A DNA stretch of 64,000 nucleotides from Pseudomonadota bacterium (GTDB lineage Bacteria > Pseudomonadota > Alphaproteobacteria > Rhizobiales > Devosiaceae), in assembly GCA_023393475.1 (NCBI GenBank), contig JAEWLC010000043.1, positions 1-64,000 of the forward strand, read 5' to 3'. The notes below the pieces were generated by a model, which saw only the letters and a program-made list of their open reading frames with translations, did not search any database and had not been told where the DNA came from. The first letter of the stretch is position 1. Every line of letters begins with the position of its first letter. Shown piece by piece: positions 8,936 to 16,588 of the stretch. A program made the position numbers and the translations under genes.

Positions 8936-9139
8936 ATGATGCAGTCCAGCCCAGTGAACCAGAAGCGCGCGTTCCAGATCCACGCTTTCGCCTTCGTCGC
9001 CACGATGGTCTTCCTGTTCGCGCTGAACCTCTATCTCGGAGCGCCCTACTGGATCATCTGGCCGCTCATAGGCTGGAGCATCGGGTTGTTGGCGCACTGG
9101 TGGTTCGTCCTCGGGCCAGGCGCAAGCGCGAGCAAGTAA
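8936..9139 (+). CDS. Small 2TM-domain membrane protein
   Basis: This 67-residue protein has two hydrophobic segments (about residues 14-32 and 38-58) with YWIIWPLIGWSIGLLAHWW, which fits the 2TM-domain family of small inner membrane proteins of unknown function. GGAGG lies 6 bases before the ATG at 8936, so I chose this start over a longer upstream frame that covers an ordinary intergenic region. It is divergent from the AraC gene. Confidence 0.72.
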   Translation: MMQSSPVNQKRAFQIHAFAFVATMVFLFALNLYLGAPYWIIWPLIGWSIGLLAHWWFVLGPGASASK

Positions 9140-9179
9140 GCCGGAACGCTCGGAATATAACGCCGCTATAGACTCATCG

Positions 9180-9196
9180 ATATAGCGATGCTATAT
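9180..9196. promoter_or_regulatory. Palindromic operator upstream of the TetR gene
   Basis: ATATAGC-GAT-GCTATAT is a perfect 17-base interrupted palindrome ending 8 bases before the TetR start codon, and a related half-site CGCTATAG lies 15-20 bases upstream. This is the usual position of a TetR autoregulatory operator. Binding is inferred. Confidence 0.6.
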
Positions 9197-9203
9197 AGAG
9201 GGC

Positions 9204-9758
9204 ATGGAAACACGCGAAGCTCTCGTTGCTGCGGCCTTGGAAGTGCTCGAACAGGGCGGGGAGGGCCAGTTCTCGACCCGCGCCGTCTGTGCGATCGCCA
9301 AGGTCACTGCACCCACGCTCTACCATCACTTCGGCAATGCCGACGGGCTGCTCAGTGCCGCCATAGCGGAGGCGTTTGCCGAGTTCCTCGCGAGCAAGAT
9401 CGCTGCAGTGAAGTCGCCCGACCCCGAGACTGCCCTCCGCGAGGGCTGGGACGACTACGTGCGGTTCGCTGCGGCTCGTCCGCGCCTCTACGTGGCGATG
9501 ATGAGCCGCTTCCTCGCGGGGGCGGAGATTCCGGCGGCGCGGCAGGCGACCGAGCTGCTGCTCGAACGTGTCCGCGCCGTAGCAGCGGCGGGACGCCTTG
9601 CGGTCAGCGTCGAGGCGGCGGCCGACCATGTCTGGGCAGCGGTGAACGCGGCCTCGCTGCTTCATGTCACCGCGGCACAGCGGGGCGCCCGGCCGCCCGA
9701 TCCATCCGTCATCGCCGACATTCGCGAGCGGACAATGCAGTCCATCCTGAAACCCTAG
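9204..9758 (+). CDS. TetR/AcrR family transcriptional regulator
   Basis: The 184-residue protein has the TetR N-terminal helix-turn-helix (about residues 5-50: LVAAALEVLEQ, then FSTRAVCAIAKVTAPTLYHH) and a helical C-terminal ligand domain with a TetR_C-like region. It starts 8 bases after a perfect palindrome and is followed after 17 bases by the epimerase gene, so it likely represses itself and that gene as a unit. The effector is unknown. Confidence 0.88.
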   Translation: METREALVAAALEVLEQGGEGQFSTRAVCAIAKVTAPTLYHHFGNADGLLSAAIAEAFAEFLASKIAAVKSPDPETALREGWDDYVRFAAARPRLYVAMMSRFLAGAEIPAARQATELLLERVRAVAAAGRLAVSVEAAADHVWAAVNAASLLHVTAAQRGARPPDPSVIADIRERTMQSILKP

Positions 9759-9775
9759 CACCAGTACCCAAACCC

Positions 9776-10759
9776 ATGAGAATCCTTGTCACCGGGGGCT
9801 CCGGCTTCCTCGGCACGCGCCTTGTCGCCCAGCTTCTGGCCACCAGTGGGCACGAGGTCCTGGCGCTCGCCCGCTCGTCCGCCTCGCAGCAAAAGCTTGC
9901 TGCGATGGGCGCATCGCCCGTTCCCGGCGATCTCGAGGGAGAGCGGCTGGACCTGCCGCCCGTCGACGCCGTCGTCCACGCCGCCGCCCACTTCCACTTC
10001 GCCGGGCCGCGCGCCCAGTATTTCCGCACCAATGTCGAGGGCACCAAGCGGCTGCTTGATGCGGCGGCGAGGGCGGGCGCGCGGACCTTCGTCTATGTCA
10101 GTGCGGCAGGGGTCATCATGGACGATCGCGGCTCGCCCGTACGCCGGGTGGACGAGAGCGCGCCGACGCATCCTCGCAGTTTCTCGCCCTACCTCGCCAG
10201 CAAATCGCAGGGCGAAGCCGCCGTGCTGGCTGCCAACAGCCCGGGCTTCCGCACTATTGCCCTGCGCCCGGCGGCGATATGGGGGCCGGGTGACATGTGG
10301 AGTCGCCAGTTGCCCAAGGCCATCGCCGCAGGCCGGTTCGGCTTCATCGATCGCGGCGACTACGCGTACTCGACCTGCCACGTCGACAACGTGATCGAAG
10401 CCATCGAATGCGCGCTCGAGCGGGGCAGGGGCGGTCGCGCCTACTTCATCAACGACCCCGACACCATCACCTTCCGCGACCTCGTCCGCATGGTGGCGAG
10501 CCTCGAGGGCCTTTCGATCGACAGGCTGGCCTCGATGCCCTACGGCCTCGCCTTTTTCGTCGGGCGGAAGCTGGAACGTGTGTGGTCCATCACCCGGCAG
10601 GCCGGCGATCCGCCACTGTCGCGCTCGATGGTGCGGATGATCGGGCGCGAGTTCACCACCAGCGATGCGGCGGCGAGGCGCGAACTGGGCTATGTCGGCA
10701 AAACTCTGCTGGCCGATGGCCTGCGCCTCTATCGGACGACGGACCCGGCTGCTGCCTAG
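9776..10759 (+). CDS. NAD-dependent epimerase/dehydratase family protein
   Basis: This is a short-chain dehydrogenase of the extended (atypical/3-beta-HSD-like) type. The 327-residue protein begins with the Rossmann motif TGGSGFLG (residues 7-14) and has the catalytic Tyr-X3-Lys in SPYLASKSQGE with the upstream serine in VYVSAAG. Which sugar nucleotide or hydroxy substrate it uses cannot be told. The start ATG at 9776 places the glycine motif directly at the N-terminus as usual; a longer frame reads back through the tetR gene and is not real. Its stop overlaps the dciA stop in the bases CTAG (convergent genes). Confidence 0.88.
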   Translation: MRILVTGGSGFLGTRLVAQLLATSGHEVLALARSSASQQKLAAMGASPVPGDLEGERLDLPPVDAVVHAAAHFHFAGPRAQYFRTNVEGTKRLLDAAARAGARTFVYVSAAGVIMDDRGSPVRRVDESAPTHPRSFSPYLASKSQGEAAVLAANSPGFRTIALRPAAIWGPGDMWSRQLPKAIAAGRFGFIDRGDYAYSTCHVDNVIEAIECALERGRGGRAYFINDPDTITFRDLVRMVASLEGLSIDRLASMPYGLAFFVGRKLERVWSITRQAGDPPLSRSMVRMIGREFTTSDAAARRELGYVGKTLLADGLRLYRTTDPAAA

Positions 10760-11274
10760 CGCATCTTCTTCCGGGCCATCGCCTGCCCGAGTTCGCGCAG
10801 CGCCTCGCGAACCCCCGGATCCTCGACGCGCTCGACCGCGCGGCTGATGCGGGCGCGGGTGACGTCGGGGAGGGCGGGGACGGTTTCGGGAACCGCGTCG
10901 ATGGGGAACGGGGTGGCGCTGATGCGGACCTGACCGATGAGCAGGTAGCCGAAATATCGATTGATGGCGGCGGCGACGCGCTGGCCTTCGTGCTGCAGCG
11001 CCAGGGCATGGCCGGGATGGCAGCTGAGATGGAGGATCGCGCCCTCGGCACCCTTTTCGCCACGCGGCCAGCTGAGCTTGTCGGGGCGGGTCACCTTGTC
11101 GTAGGGCGCAGGGGCCATGGCGGGCCAGTTGCTGATGAGGTCGCGACTGGCAAAGCCGCGCTTCTTCAGGGCCGGATCGATCGCATTGCCCAGGGCTTCG
11201 CCGACGCCGACCGCGCGGTTGAGCCGGCGGGGCGGCACGTCGGTCTTGCCCTTGGGTTCGGCTTTGTCGGCCAC
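10756..11274 (-). CDS. dciA: DUF721 (DciA-like) protein
   Basis: DUF721 proteins include DciA, the common bacterial loader of the replicative helicase DnaB. The 172-residue protein has a basic, disordered N-terminus, then the DUF721 core (about residues 30-130) with GAILHLSCHPGHALALQHEG and an RYFGY element, and a helical tail. I chose the GTG at 11274 because AGGAAG precedes it by about 10 bases. It is divergent from mutY. In related genomes dciA is often next to dsbA and smc; here an accessory block lies between. The family is clear; the helicase-loading role is inferred from the family. Confidence 0.8.
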   Translation of the reverse strand: MADKAEPKGKTDVPPRRLNRAVGVGEALGNAIDPALKKRGFASRDLISNWPAMAPAPYDKVTRPDKLSWPRGEKGAEGAILHLSCHPGHALALQHEGQRVAAAINRYFGYLLIGQVRISATPFPIDAVPETVPALPDVTRARISRAVERVEDPGVREALRELGQAMARKKMR

Positions 11275-11338
11275 TGGTAACAACTTCCTGCTGCGGCTTG
11301 CGCCAGCTGTTCCGGCGCGCCATCTGTTGCCGCCTATC

Positions 11339-12403
11339 ATGTCAAAAGCCGCTGCCCAGCAAAACCCCGTGCCGCTCGATGCCGAGTCGGTTCTCGCGTG
11401 GTACGATCGCCACGCGCGCACCCTGCCGTGGCGCGTGAGCCCGGCCGACCGGGCGCGCGGTGTGCGGCCCGATCCCTACCGCGTGTGGCTCAGCGAGATC
11501 ATGCTGCAGCAGACGACGGTGGCTGCGGTAGGCCGCTACTACGCGCGCTTCCTGCACCTCTGGCCGACCGTCGCGCATCTCGCCGCCGCGCCGCTCGAGG
11601 CCGTGCTCGTCGAATGGGCCGGGCTCGGCTACTACGCCCGGGCGCGAAACCTCCATGCCTGCGCCGTGGCCGTGGTGGAGCGGTTCGGCGGGGTGTTCCC
11701 AGCGTCGTCGGCCGAGTTGCTGACTTTGCCGGGGGTAGGGCCCTACACCGCCGCGGCGATTGCCGCGATCACGGCCGACGAGCCGGTTGCGGTGGTGGAT
11801 GGCAATGTCGATCGCGTCGTCGCGCGCTATCTCGCGCTCGATGTGCCCGTGCGCGATGCCAAGGACTTGGTGCGCGCGACCGTGCAGCAGGCCGTGCCGG
11901 CGCGAGCCGGCGACTTTGCGCAGGCCCTGATGGATCTTGGCGCCACCATCTGCGCGCCCCGCAACGCCGCCTGCATCCTCTGCCCGCTCGAGCCCGGCTG
12001 TCGCGGCGCGAAACTGGAGCCGCTGGCCTGTCCGGTGAAGGCGGAGAAGGCGGAGCGCCCGACCCGCTACGGCCATGCCTTCGTGATGCGCGATGCCGAT
12101 GGCGACGTGTACCTCAGGACGCGGGCCGACAAGGGGCTGCTCGCCAAGATGACCGAGACGCCGGTCTCCGACTGGACCGGCGACAAGCAGCCGTTCAGCC
12201 CGCCGCTCGCCTCCGACTGGAGCCATCGCGGCCAGATCGTCCACGTGTTCACGCATTTCCGGCTGGAGCTCGAAGTCTGGACCGCCGAGATCGCCGAGAC
12301 CGATGCGCTCGCCGACGGCTGGTGGGCCGATCCGCGCGAACTCGACGCCGAAGCGCTGCCCAGCGTGTTCCGCAAGGTGCTGGTCGCGGCGGGGGTGGAG
12401 TAG
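11339..12403 (+). CDS. mutY: A/G-specific adenine glycosylase MutY
   Basis: MutY removes adenine opposite 8-oxoguanine in base excision repair. The 354-residue protein has the catalytic glutamate in SEIMLQQT (E53), the helix-hairpin-helix LPGVGPY (130-136), the catalytic aspartate D154 in VDGN, the [4Fe-4S] ligands C205, C212, C215 and C221 (C-X6-C-X2-C-X5-C), and a C-terminal NUDIX-like domain that reads 8-oxoG (about 230-354). Length and motifs are standard. The ATG at 11339 is the most likely start. It is convergent with ccrM, and a hairpin lies between them. Confidence 0.96.
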   Translation: MSKAAAQQNPVPLDAESVLAWYDRHARTLPWRVSPADRARGVRPDPYRVWLSEIMLQQTTVAAVGRYYARFLHLWPTVAHLAAAPLEAVLVEWAGLGYYARARNLHACAVAVVERFGGVFPASSAELLTLPGVGPYTAAAIAAITADEPVAVVDGNVDRVVARYLALDVPVRDAKDLVRATVQQAVPARAGDFAQALMDLGATICAPRNAACILCPLEPGCRGAKLEPLACPVKAEKAERPTRYGHAFVMRDADGDVYLRTRADKGLLAKMTETPVSDWTGDKQPFSPPLASDWSHRGQIVHVFTHFRLELEVWTAEIAETDALADGWWADPRELDAEALPSVFRKVLVAAGVE

Positions 12404-12414
12404 CCACAAAACAG

Positions 12415-12440
12415 ACCGCCGGCGCTTGCGCGCCGGCGGT
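12415..12440 (-). terminator. Hairpin terminator between mutY and ccrM
   Basis: An 11-bp perfect GC-rich stem (ACCGCCGGCGC / GCGCCGGCGGT, loop TTGC) lies between the two convergent genes. On the minus strand it is followed by CTGTTTTGTGG, a moderate U-run, so it best serves ccrM but may act in both directions. Confidence 0.7.
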
Positions 12441-12470
12441 GGTGTTAGCCTGGTTGATTGGAGGTCAAGA

Positions 12471-13601
12471 TCAGGCTGAAAGGCGGTCCATCTCGGCGCG
12501 CACCTGGGCGCGGAAATCGTCGATGGGGGCGAGGCGGCTGCCCTGGCGGGCGTGCCAGAAGGTCCAGCCATTGCAGGCTTCCGCACCCTGGACGAGCGCG
12601 CCGACCCGGTGGATCGAACCCATGTGCTGGCCCGAGACCAGCGAGCCGTCGGCCCGCACCATGGCGGAAAAGCGCTGGCGCTCGTCGTAGAGTTCGGTGC
12701 CCGGCGTGATGAGGCCCATCTCGACCAGCGAACCGAAGGCGACGCGCGGCGCCTGGCGCTTGGAGACGGCAGTCTCGATCGCCTGGGTGCTGAGCGGCTT
12801 GATCGAAGCGATCCGTTTCAGAGCGCCGGCGATATAGGTATCCTCGCGCTCGATGCCGATGAAGTGGCGGCCCAGCTTCTTCGCCACGGCGCCGGTGGTG
12901 CCGGTGCCGAAGAACGGGTCGAGCACGACATCGCCCGGCTTGGTGGTCGCGCTCAGCACGCGATAGAGCAGGGCCTCCGGCTTCTGCGTCGGATGCAGCT
13001 TTTCGTCGTCGTCGCCCTTCAGGCGCTCGCCGCCGGTGCAGATCGGGAACAGCCAGTCCGAGCGCATCTGCACATCGTCGTTGGCGAGCTTCAACTGCTC
13101 GTAGTTGAAAGTGACGCGGGACTCACGGTCCTTCGCGGCCCAGATCAGTGTCTCGTGCGCATTGGTGAAACGCGTGCCGCGGAAGTTCGGCATCGGGTTC
13201 GACTTGCGCCAGATGATGTCGTTGAGCATCCAGAAATCGAGATCCTGGAGCGCCGCGCCGACGCGGAAGATGTTGTGGTACGAGCCGATGACCCAGATGG
13301 CGCCATCGGGCTTGAGGATGCGTCGCGCCGCCTTGAGCCAGGCGCGCGTGAAGACATCGTAGTGGGCAAAACTGTCGAACTTGTCCCAGGCGTCATCGAC
13401 GCCGTCGACCTTCGACTGGTCGGGACGCGTGAGCCCCTGCTCCAGCTGGAGGTTGTAGGGGGGATCGGCAAAAATCAGGTCAACCGAGCCGGCCGGCAAG
13501 GCATTCATGTGCGCGATGCAATCGCCCACAAGGATGGTGTCGATGGGGAGCGTGCCCCCCTCCGCATTGGCGGAATCCGCCATACGCGCGGTACGCAACA
13601 T
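12471..13601 (-). CDS. ccrM: Cell-cycle DNA adenine methyltransferase CcrM (GANTC)
   Basis: CcrM methylates adenine in GANTC and couples DNA methylation to the alphaproteobacterial cell cycle. The protein has the catalytic DPPY (residues 46-49 counting from the start at 13601), then the AdoMet motif DPFFGTGTTG (beta-class order), and the C-terminal DNA-binding extension typical of CcrM, ending with NGWTFWH. The start is either 13601 (376 residues, AGGG upstream) or the ATG at 13583. A GAATC site lies at 13573-13577, in the first codons or leader, and a CtrA-type site is 51-65 bases upstream. It has its own promoter region, separate from rnhB. Confidence 0.95.
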   Translation of the reverse strand: MLRTARMADSANAEGGTLPIDTILVGDCIAHMNALPAGSVDLIFADPPYNLQLEQGLTRPDQSKVDGVDDAWDKFDSFAHYDVFTRAWLKAARRILKPDGAIWVIGSYHNIFRVGAALQDLDFWMLNDIIWRKSNPMPNFRGTRFTNAHETLIWAAKDRESRVTFNYEQLKLANDDVQMRSDWLFPICTGGERLKGDDDEKLHPTQKPEALLYRVLSATTKPGDVVLDPFFGTGTTGAVAKKLGRHFIGIEREDTYIAGALKRIASIKPLSTQAIETAVSKRQAPRVAFGSLVEMGLITPGTELYDERQRFSAMVRADGSLVSGQHMGSIHRVGALVQGAEACNGWTFWHARQGSRLAPIDDFRAQVRAEMDRLSA

Positions 13602-13651
13602 TACTCGAACCCTGACGCAGTACTAACGGGGTTGGTTGTAAGGCGTTAGGG

Positions 13652-13666
13652 TTAAAGGCGATTTAA
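13652..13666 (-). promoter_or_regulatory. CtrA-type binding site TTAA-N7-TTAA upstream of ccrM
   Basis: TTAA (13652-13655), 7 bases, TTAA (13663-13666) is an exact match to the CtrA full-site consensus, 51-65 bases before the ccrM start. In Caulobacter CtrA activates ccrM. Binding here is inferred from this motif and position. Confidence 0.65.
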
Positions 13667-13686
13667 GCGTTGAGGTTAGCGAGAGG

Positions 13687-14379
13687 TTAAGCCGCGATAA
13701 CCTGGTCGGCCGGGACGATGATACCAGCCTCGCGAAGGCGCTGCGCCTCGATGCAGGGCGCGTAGTCCATGCGGTGGTGGCGGCCCGGGCCGTGCTCGGT
13801 GAGGGCCTTGAGATGCACCGGCGCGGCGTAGCCCTTGTGGCTGTCGAAGCCGAACTGCGGCTCTTCGCAATGCATGATCTGGCACATGCGATCGCGCGTC
13901 ACCTTGGCGACGATCGAGGCCGCCGCGATGGAGACGGACTTGCCGTCGCCGCCGACGATGGCCTGGCCGGCGCAGGGAAGGTTCTTGGGCACCATGTTGC
14001 CGTCGACCAGCACGTGGTCCGCCTTGACCGTGAGGCCACGCACCGCCTGGCCCATGCCCCAGAGCGAGGCCTGGAGAATGTTCATCTTGGCGATGATCGA
14101 CGGCGGCATCACCGAGATGGAGACGATGGCCTTCGCCATGATCTCCTCGAACAGCTCCTCGCGCTCGATGGCGGTGAGTTGCTTCGAATCGTTCAGGCCC
14201 TGGGGCACGCGACGATGGTTGAGGATCACCGCCGATACGACCACCGGACCGGCAAGGGGGCCGCGGCCGGCTTCGTCCACCCCGCACACGATCGTGGCCC
14301 CGCGCTTGATCGCCGCCCGCTCGAATTTGAGCGTGGGGAGGGAGGGGATGACGGGCGTGGTCGGCGATTCGGCAGGCAT
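13687..14379 (-). CDS. rnhB: Ribonuclease HII
   Basis: RNase HII cleaves the RNA strand of RNA-DNA hybrids and removes single ribonucleotides from DNA. The 230-residue protein has the active-site DEAGRGPLAG (D35, E36), the third acidic residue in HVLVDGN and the fourth in the region around KVTRDRM, plus the conserved GYAAPVHLKAL segment. I chose the ATG at 14379. A longer frame starting at 14499 would begin with codons MDPCLRRDD, which come from the intergenic palindrome, so that extension is spurious. Confidence 0.94.
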   Translation of the reverse strand: MPAESPTTPVIPSLPTLKFERAAIKRGATIVCGVDEAGRGPLAGPVVVSAVILNHRRVPQGLNDSKQLTAIEREELFEEIMAKAIVSISVMPPSIIAKMNILQASLWGMGQAVRGLTVKADHVLVDGNMVPKNLPCAGQAIVGGDGKSVSIAAASIVAKVTRDRMCQIMHCEEPQFGFDSHKGYAAPVHLKALTEHGPGRHHRMDYAPCIEAQRLREAGIIVPADQVIAA

Positions 14380-14471
14380 GCCCCTAGCATCGACGCGGAA
14401 GCCCGCGACGCAAGGGGGAAGTTGAGTCGTCTGATGGGTGCCTGTCGCGAGGCCCTCGCCTCCACCCTCGA

Positions 14472-14551
14472 TGTCATCCCTGCGAAGGCAGGGATCCATC
14501 TCGCAGCCCGCGCTGGCTGATGCTTGGATCCCTGCCTTCGCAGGGATGACA
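14472..14551. repeat. Facing pair of GATCC-palindrome repeats
   Basis: Two 27-base copies in opposite orientation, 14472-14498 and 14525-14551, each contain the hairpin core ATCCCTGCCTTCGCAGGGAT or its complement and are separated by 26 bases. The whole unit can fold into one long cruciform or two small hairpins. It lies between the radical SAM gene and rnhB (both minus). There is no U-run, so a terminator role is uncertain. Confidence 0.85.
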
Positions 14552-14569
14552 GGCGGTGGGTGAGCGCGA

Positions 14570-15724
14570 TCAGAACAGGCTCATCTGCCCGTCGTCGACC
14601 TTGGGATGCTCGAAGAGGTCGGTCCTCAGCGGCGGGATCGGCTTGTTGAGGCCGTAGCGCGCCTTGGCGCGATCGAGCCGCTGGCGCAGCAGCTCCGCGT
14701 AGGGACCCTCGCCGACGAAGCGGGTATGGAAGTTCGGATCGTTGTCCTTGCCGCCGCGCGCGTCGCGGATGAGCCCCATGACGTGGCCCACCCGGTCCGG
14801 GAAATGCCTCAGCAGCCACTCGCGGAAGATGTCGCGCACTTCGAGCGGCAGGCGCACGAGGATGGCGCTGGCATCGCGGGCCCCCTGGGCGGCGGCGGCA
14901 TCGAGGATGCGCTCCAGTTCGATGTCGTTCACTGCCGGGATCATCGGCGCCGCCATCACCATGGTGGGAACACCCGCCTCGGACAGCAGGCGCACCGCCT
15001 CGAGCCGCTTCTCCGGCGTCGAGGCGCGCGGCTCCATCTTGCGCGACAGCTTGTGGTCCATGCTGGTGATGGAGAGCGCGACGCGCACGAGGTTCAGCTC
15101 GGCCAGCGGCTTCAGGATATCGAGATCGCGCACCACAAGGGCCGACTTGGTGGTGATCGTCACCGGGTGTTTCGTTTCCAGCAGCAGCTGAAGGATGCCG
15201 CGCGTCAGCTTGTGCTTGCGCTCGGCCGGCTGGTACGGGTCGGTATTGGTGCCCATGGCGATGGGCCTGGGCTTGTAGCGCTTGTCGGCGAGCTCGCGCC
15301 GTAGCTGCTCAACGGCGTTGGTCTTCACGTAGATGTCGCGCTCGAACTCGAGGCCCGGCGAGTGCCCGAGATAGGCGTGGGTCGGCCGCGCGAAGCAATA
15401 CGAACACCCATGCTCGCAGCCGCGATAGGCGTTGATCGAACGGTCGAAGCCGATATCCGGGCTTTCGTTGCGGGTGATGATGGTGCGCGCCCGCTCGACA
15501 TGCTCGATGGTCTCGAACGGCTTCAGGTCCTCGACGTTGTGAGTGCCCCAGCCATCGTCCACCGCCTCGCGGCTCTCGGTGTCGTAGCGGCTGCCCTTGT
15601 TGGTCTGCGCCCCCCGGCCGCGATTGAGCGCCGGGTCGATGTAGCGCCGCGCGATCAGATCGGCATCGCGCGTGCCGCTGAGCTTTTCCAGCTGTTCGAA
15701 CGAAGGCGCGACACGCATAGCCAT
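14570..15724 (-). CDS. PA0069 family radical SAM protein (SplB-like)
   Basis: This is a radical S-adenosylmethionine enzyme of the PA0069/spore-photoproduct-lyase-like family. The 384-residue protein has the [4Fe-4S]-SAM motif CEHGCSYC (C-X3-C-X2-C) near residue 100, preceded by the conserved SINAYRGCEHG context, and a TIM-barrel body. SplB itself repairs thymine photoproducts; for PA0069-like proteins the substrate is unproven. GGAG lies 7 bases before the ATG at 15724. A perfect alphaproteobacterial LexA-type site lies 73-87 bases upstream, which points to DNA damage control (inference). Confidence 0.9.
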   Translation of the reverse strand: MAMRVAPSFEQLEKLSGTRDADLIARRYIDPALNRGRGAQTNKGSRYDTESREAVDDGWGTHNVEDLKPFETIEHVERARTIITRNESPDIGFDRSINAYRGCEHGCSYCFARPTHAYLGHSPGLEFERDIYVKTNAVEQLRRELADKRYKPRPIAMGTNTDPYQPAERKHKLTRGILQLLLETKHPVTITTKSALVVRDLDILKPLAELNLVRVALSITSMDHKLSRKMEPRASTPEKRLEAVRLLSEAGVPTMVMAAPMIPAVNDIELERILDAAAAQGARDASAILVRLPLEVRDIFREWLLRHFPDRVGHVMGLIRDARGGKDNDPNFHTRFVGEGPYAELLRQRLDRAKARYGLNKPIPPLRTDLFEHPKVDDGQMSLF

Positions 15725-15796
15725 GGGTCATCTCCAACGGTCCGGACGGCGACTCGCCACCCGGGTAACGTTCTGTTAGGGGTACCAGTTGCGGGA

Positions 15797-15811
15797 GAAC
15801 AGAACAAGAAC
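15797..15811 (-). promoter_or_regulatory. LexA-type (SOS) site GTTC-N7-GTTC
   Basis: On the minus strand GTTCTTGTTCTGTTC reads GTTC-N7-GTTC, the direct-repeat consensus of alphaproteobacterial LexA. It lies 73-87 bases upstream of the radical SAM start codon and faces it. Binding is inferred. Confidence 0.6.
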
Positions 15812-16005
15812 AAACATGCGGGGATAAGTTTCCGGCGGATTGACCCCGTCCGGATGGCTGCTGGGCTGGCTCGCGTCAGAAAAGGAGAGGCAGGTGCGGT
15901 TAGCCCTGTCCCGCTTCGGCGGTCCTGGCCTTCGCGTCGGCGATTGAGTCCCGTGACCTTGAACGCTGCTCCGCCGTGGGGCGGCGAAGTGAAAGGTCTT
16001 GGCCA

Positions 16006-16428
16006 ATGCCCGCTTCTGTTTCCGTGATTACCCTGGGGACGACTGATCTCACCCGCTCGAGGCACTTCTATGCGGGAGGCTTCGGCTGGAATCCGGTCTA
16101 TGAGAGCGACACGATCAATTTCTACCAGCTCAACGGCATCGTGCTGGGCACGTTTCTGACCCCGGAACTGGAGCAAGACATGAGTCGGGCCGGGCTGTTG
16201 ACCCCCGGCGCGTTTGCGCTCGCTCACAACGTTCCGACTGAAGGCGAAGTGGCGCCGTTGATCGAGCGGTTGGCAGCGGCGGGTGGGCGCGTGCTTCGGC
16301 CTGCCGACAGGCCACCGCATGGCGGATTGCGCGGCTATGTTGCCGATCCCGACGACCATGCCTGGGAGATCGCCTGGAACCCGGGTTTCGCGATGGACGC
16401 CGACGGCAACGTCACCTTCGGACTCTAG
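16006..16428 (+). CDS. VOC family protein (glyoxalase/bleomycin resistance fold)
   Basis: The 140-residue protein belongs to the vicinal oxygen chelate superfamily: beta-alpha-beta-beta-beta repeats with VSVITLGTTDLTRSRHFYAG at the start and YVADPDDHAWEIAWNP at the end, where the E of WEIAW is the usual metal ligand. Members are dioxygenases, glyoxalases or binding proteins; the substrate is not predictable. I prefer the ATG at 16006, which gives the standard N-terminus of this family, over one 30 bases upstream. Confidence 0.82.
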   Translation: MPASVSVITLGTTDLTRSRHFYAGGFGWNPVYESDTINFYQLNGIVLGTFLTPELEQDMSRAGLLTPGAFALAHNVPTEGEVAPLIERLAAAGGRVLRPADRPPHGGLRGYVADPDDHAWEIAWNPGFAMDADGNVTFGL

Positions 16429-16588
16429 CTTCCTGGCTGGAGATTGGTCGGCCCCCCCGAAAAGGCCGGTCTTAGCGGTGAGCGACGCCGTTTAGTGCGG
16501 CCACACGCGCTTGATCCTGTTCAAGTGGATGTGCCGCCGGTGCGCTATCATTGCGGCAGCCGGCGTTGCGCCGAATTGGAGAGAGACG

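Noticed and set aside
14380..14499. N-terminal extension of RNase HII that begins MDPCLRRDD
   Set aside because: These codons derive from the intergenic palindrome at 14472-14498, a well-known annotation artefact; the family start is at 14379.
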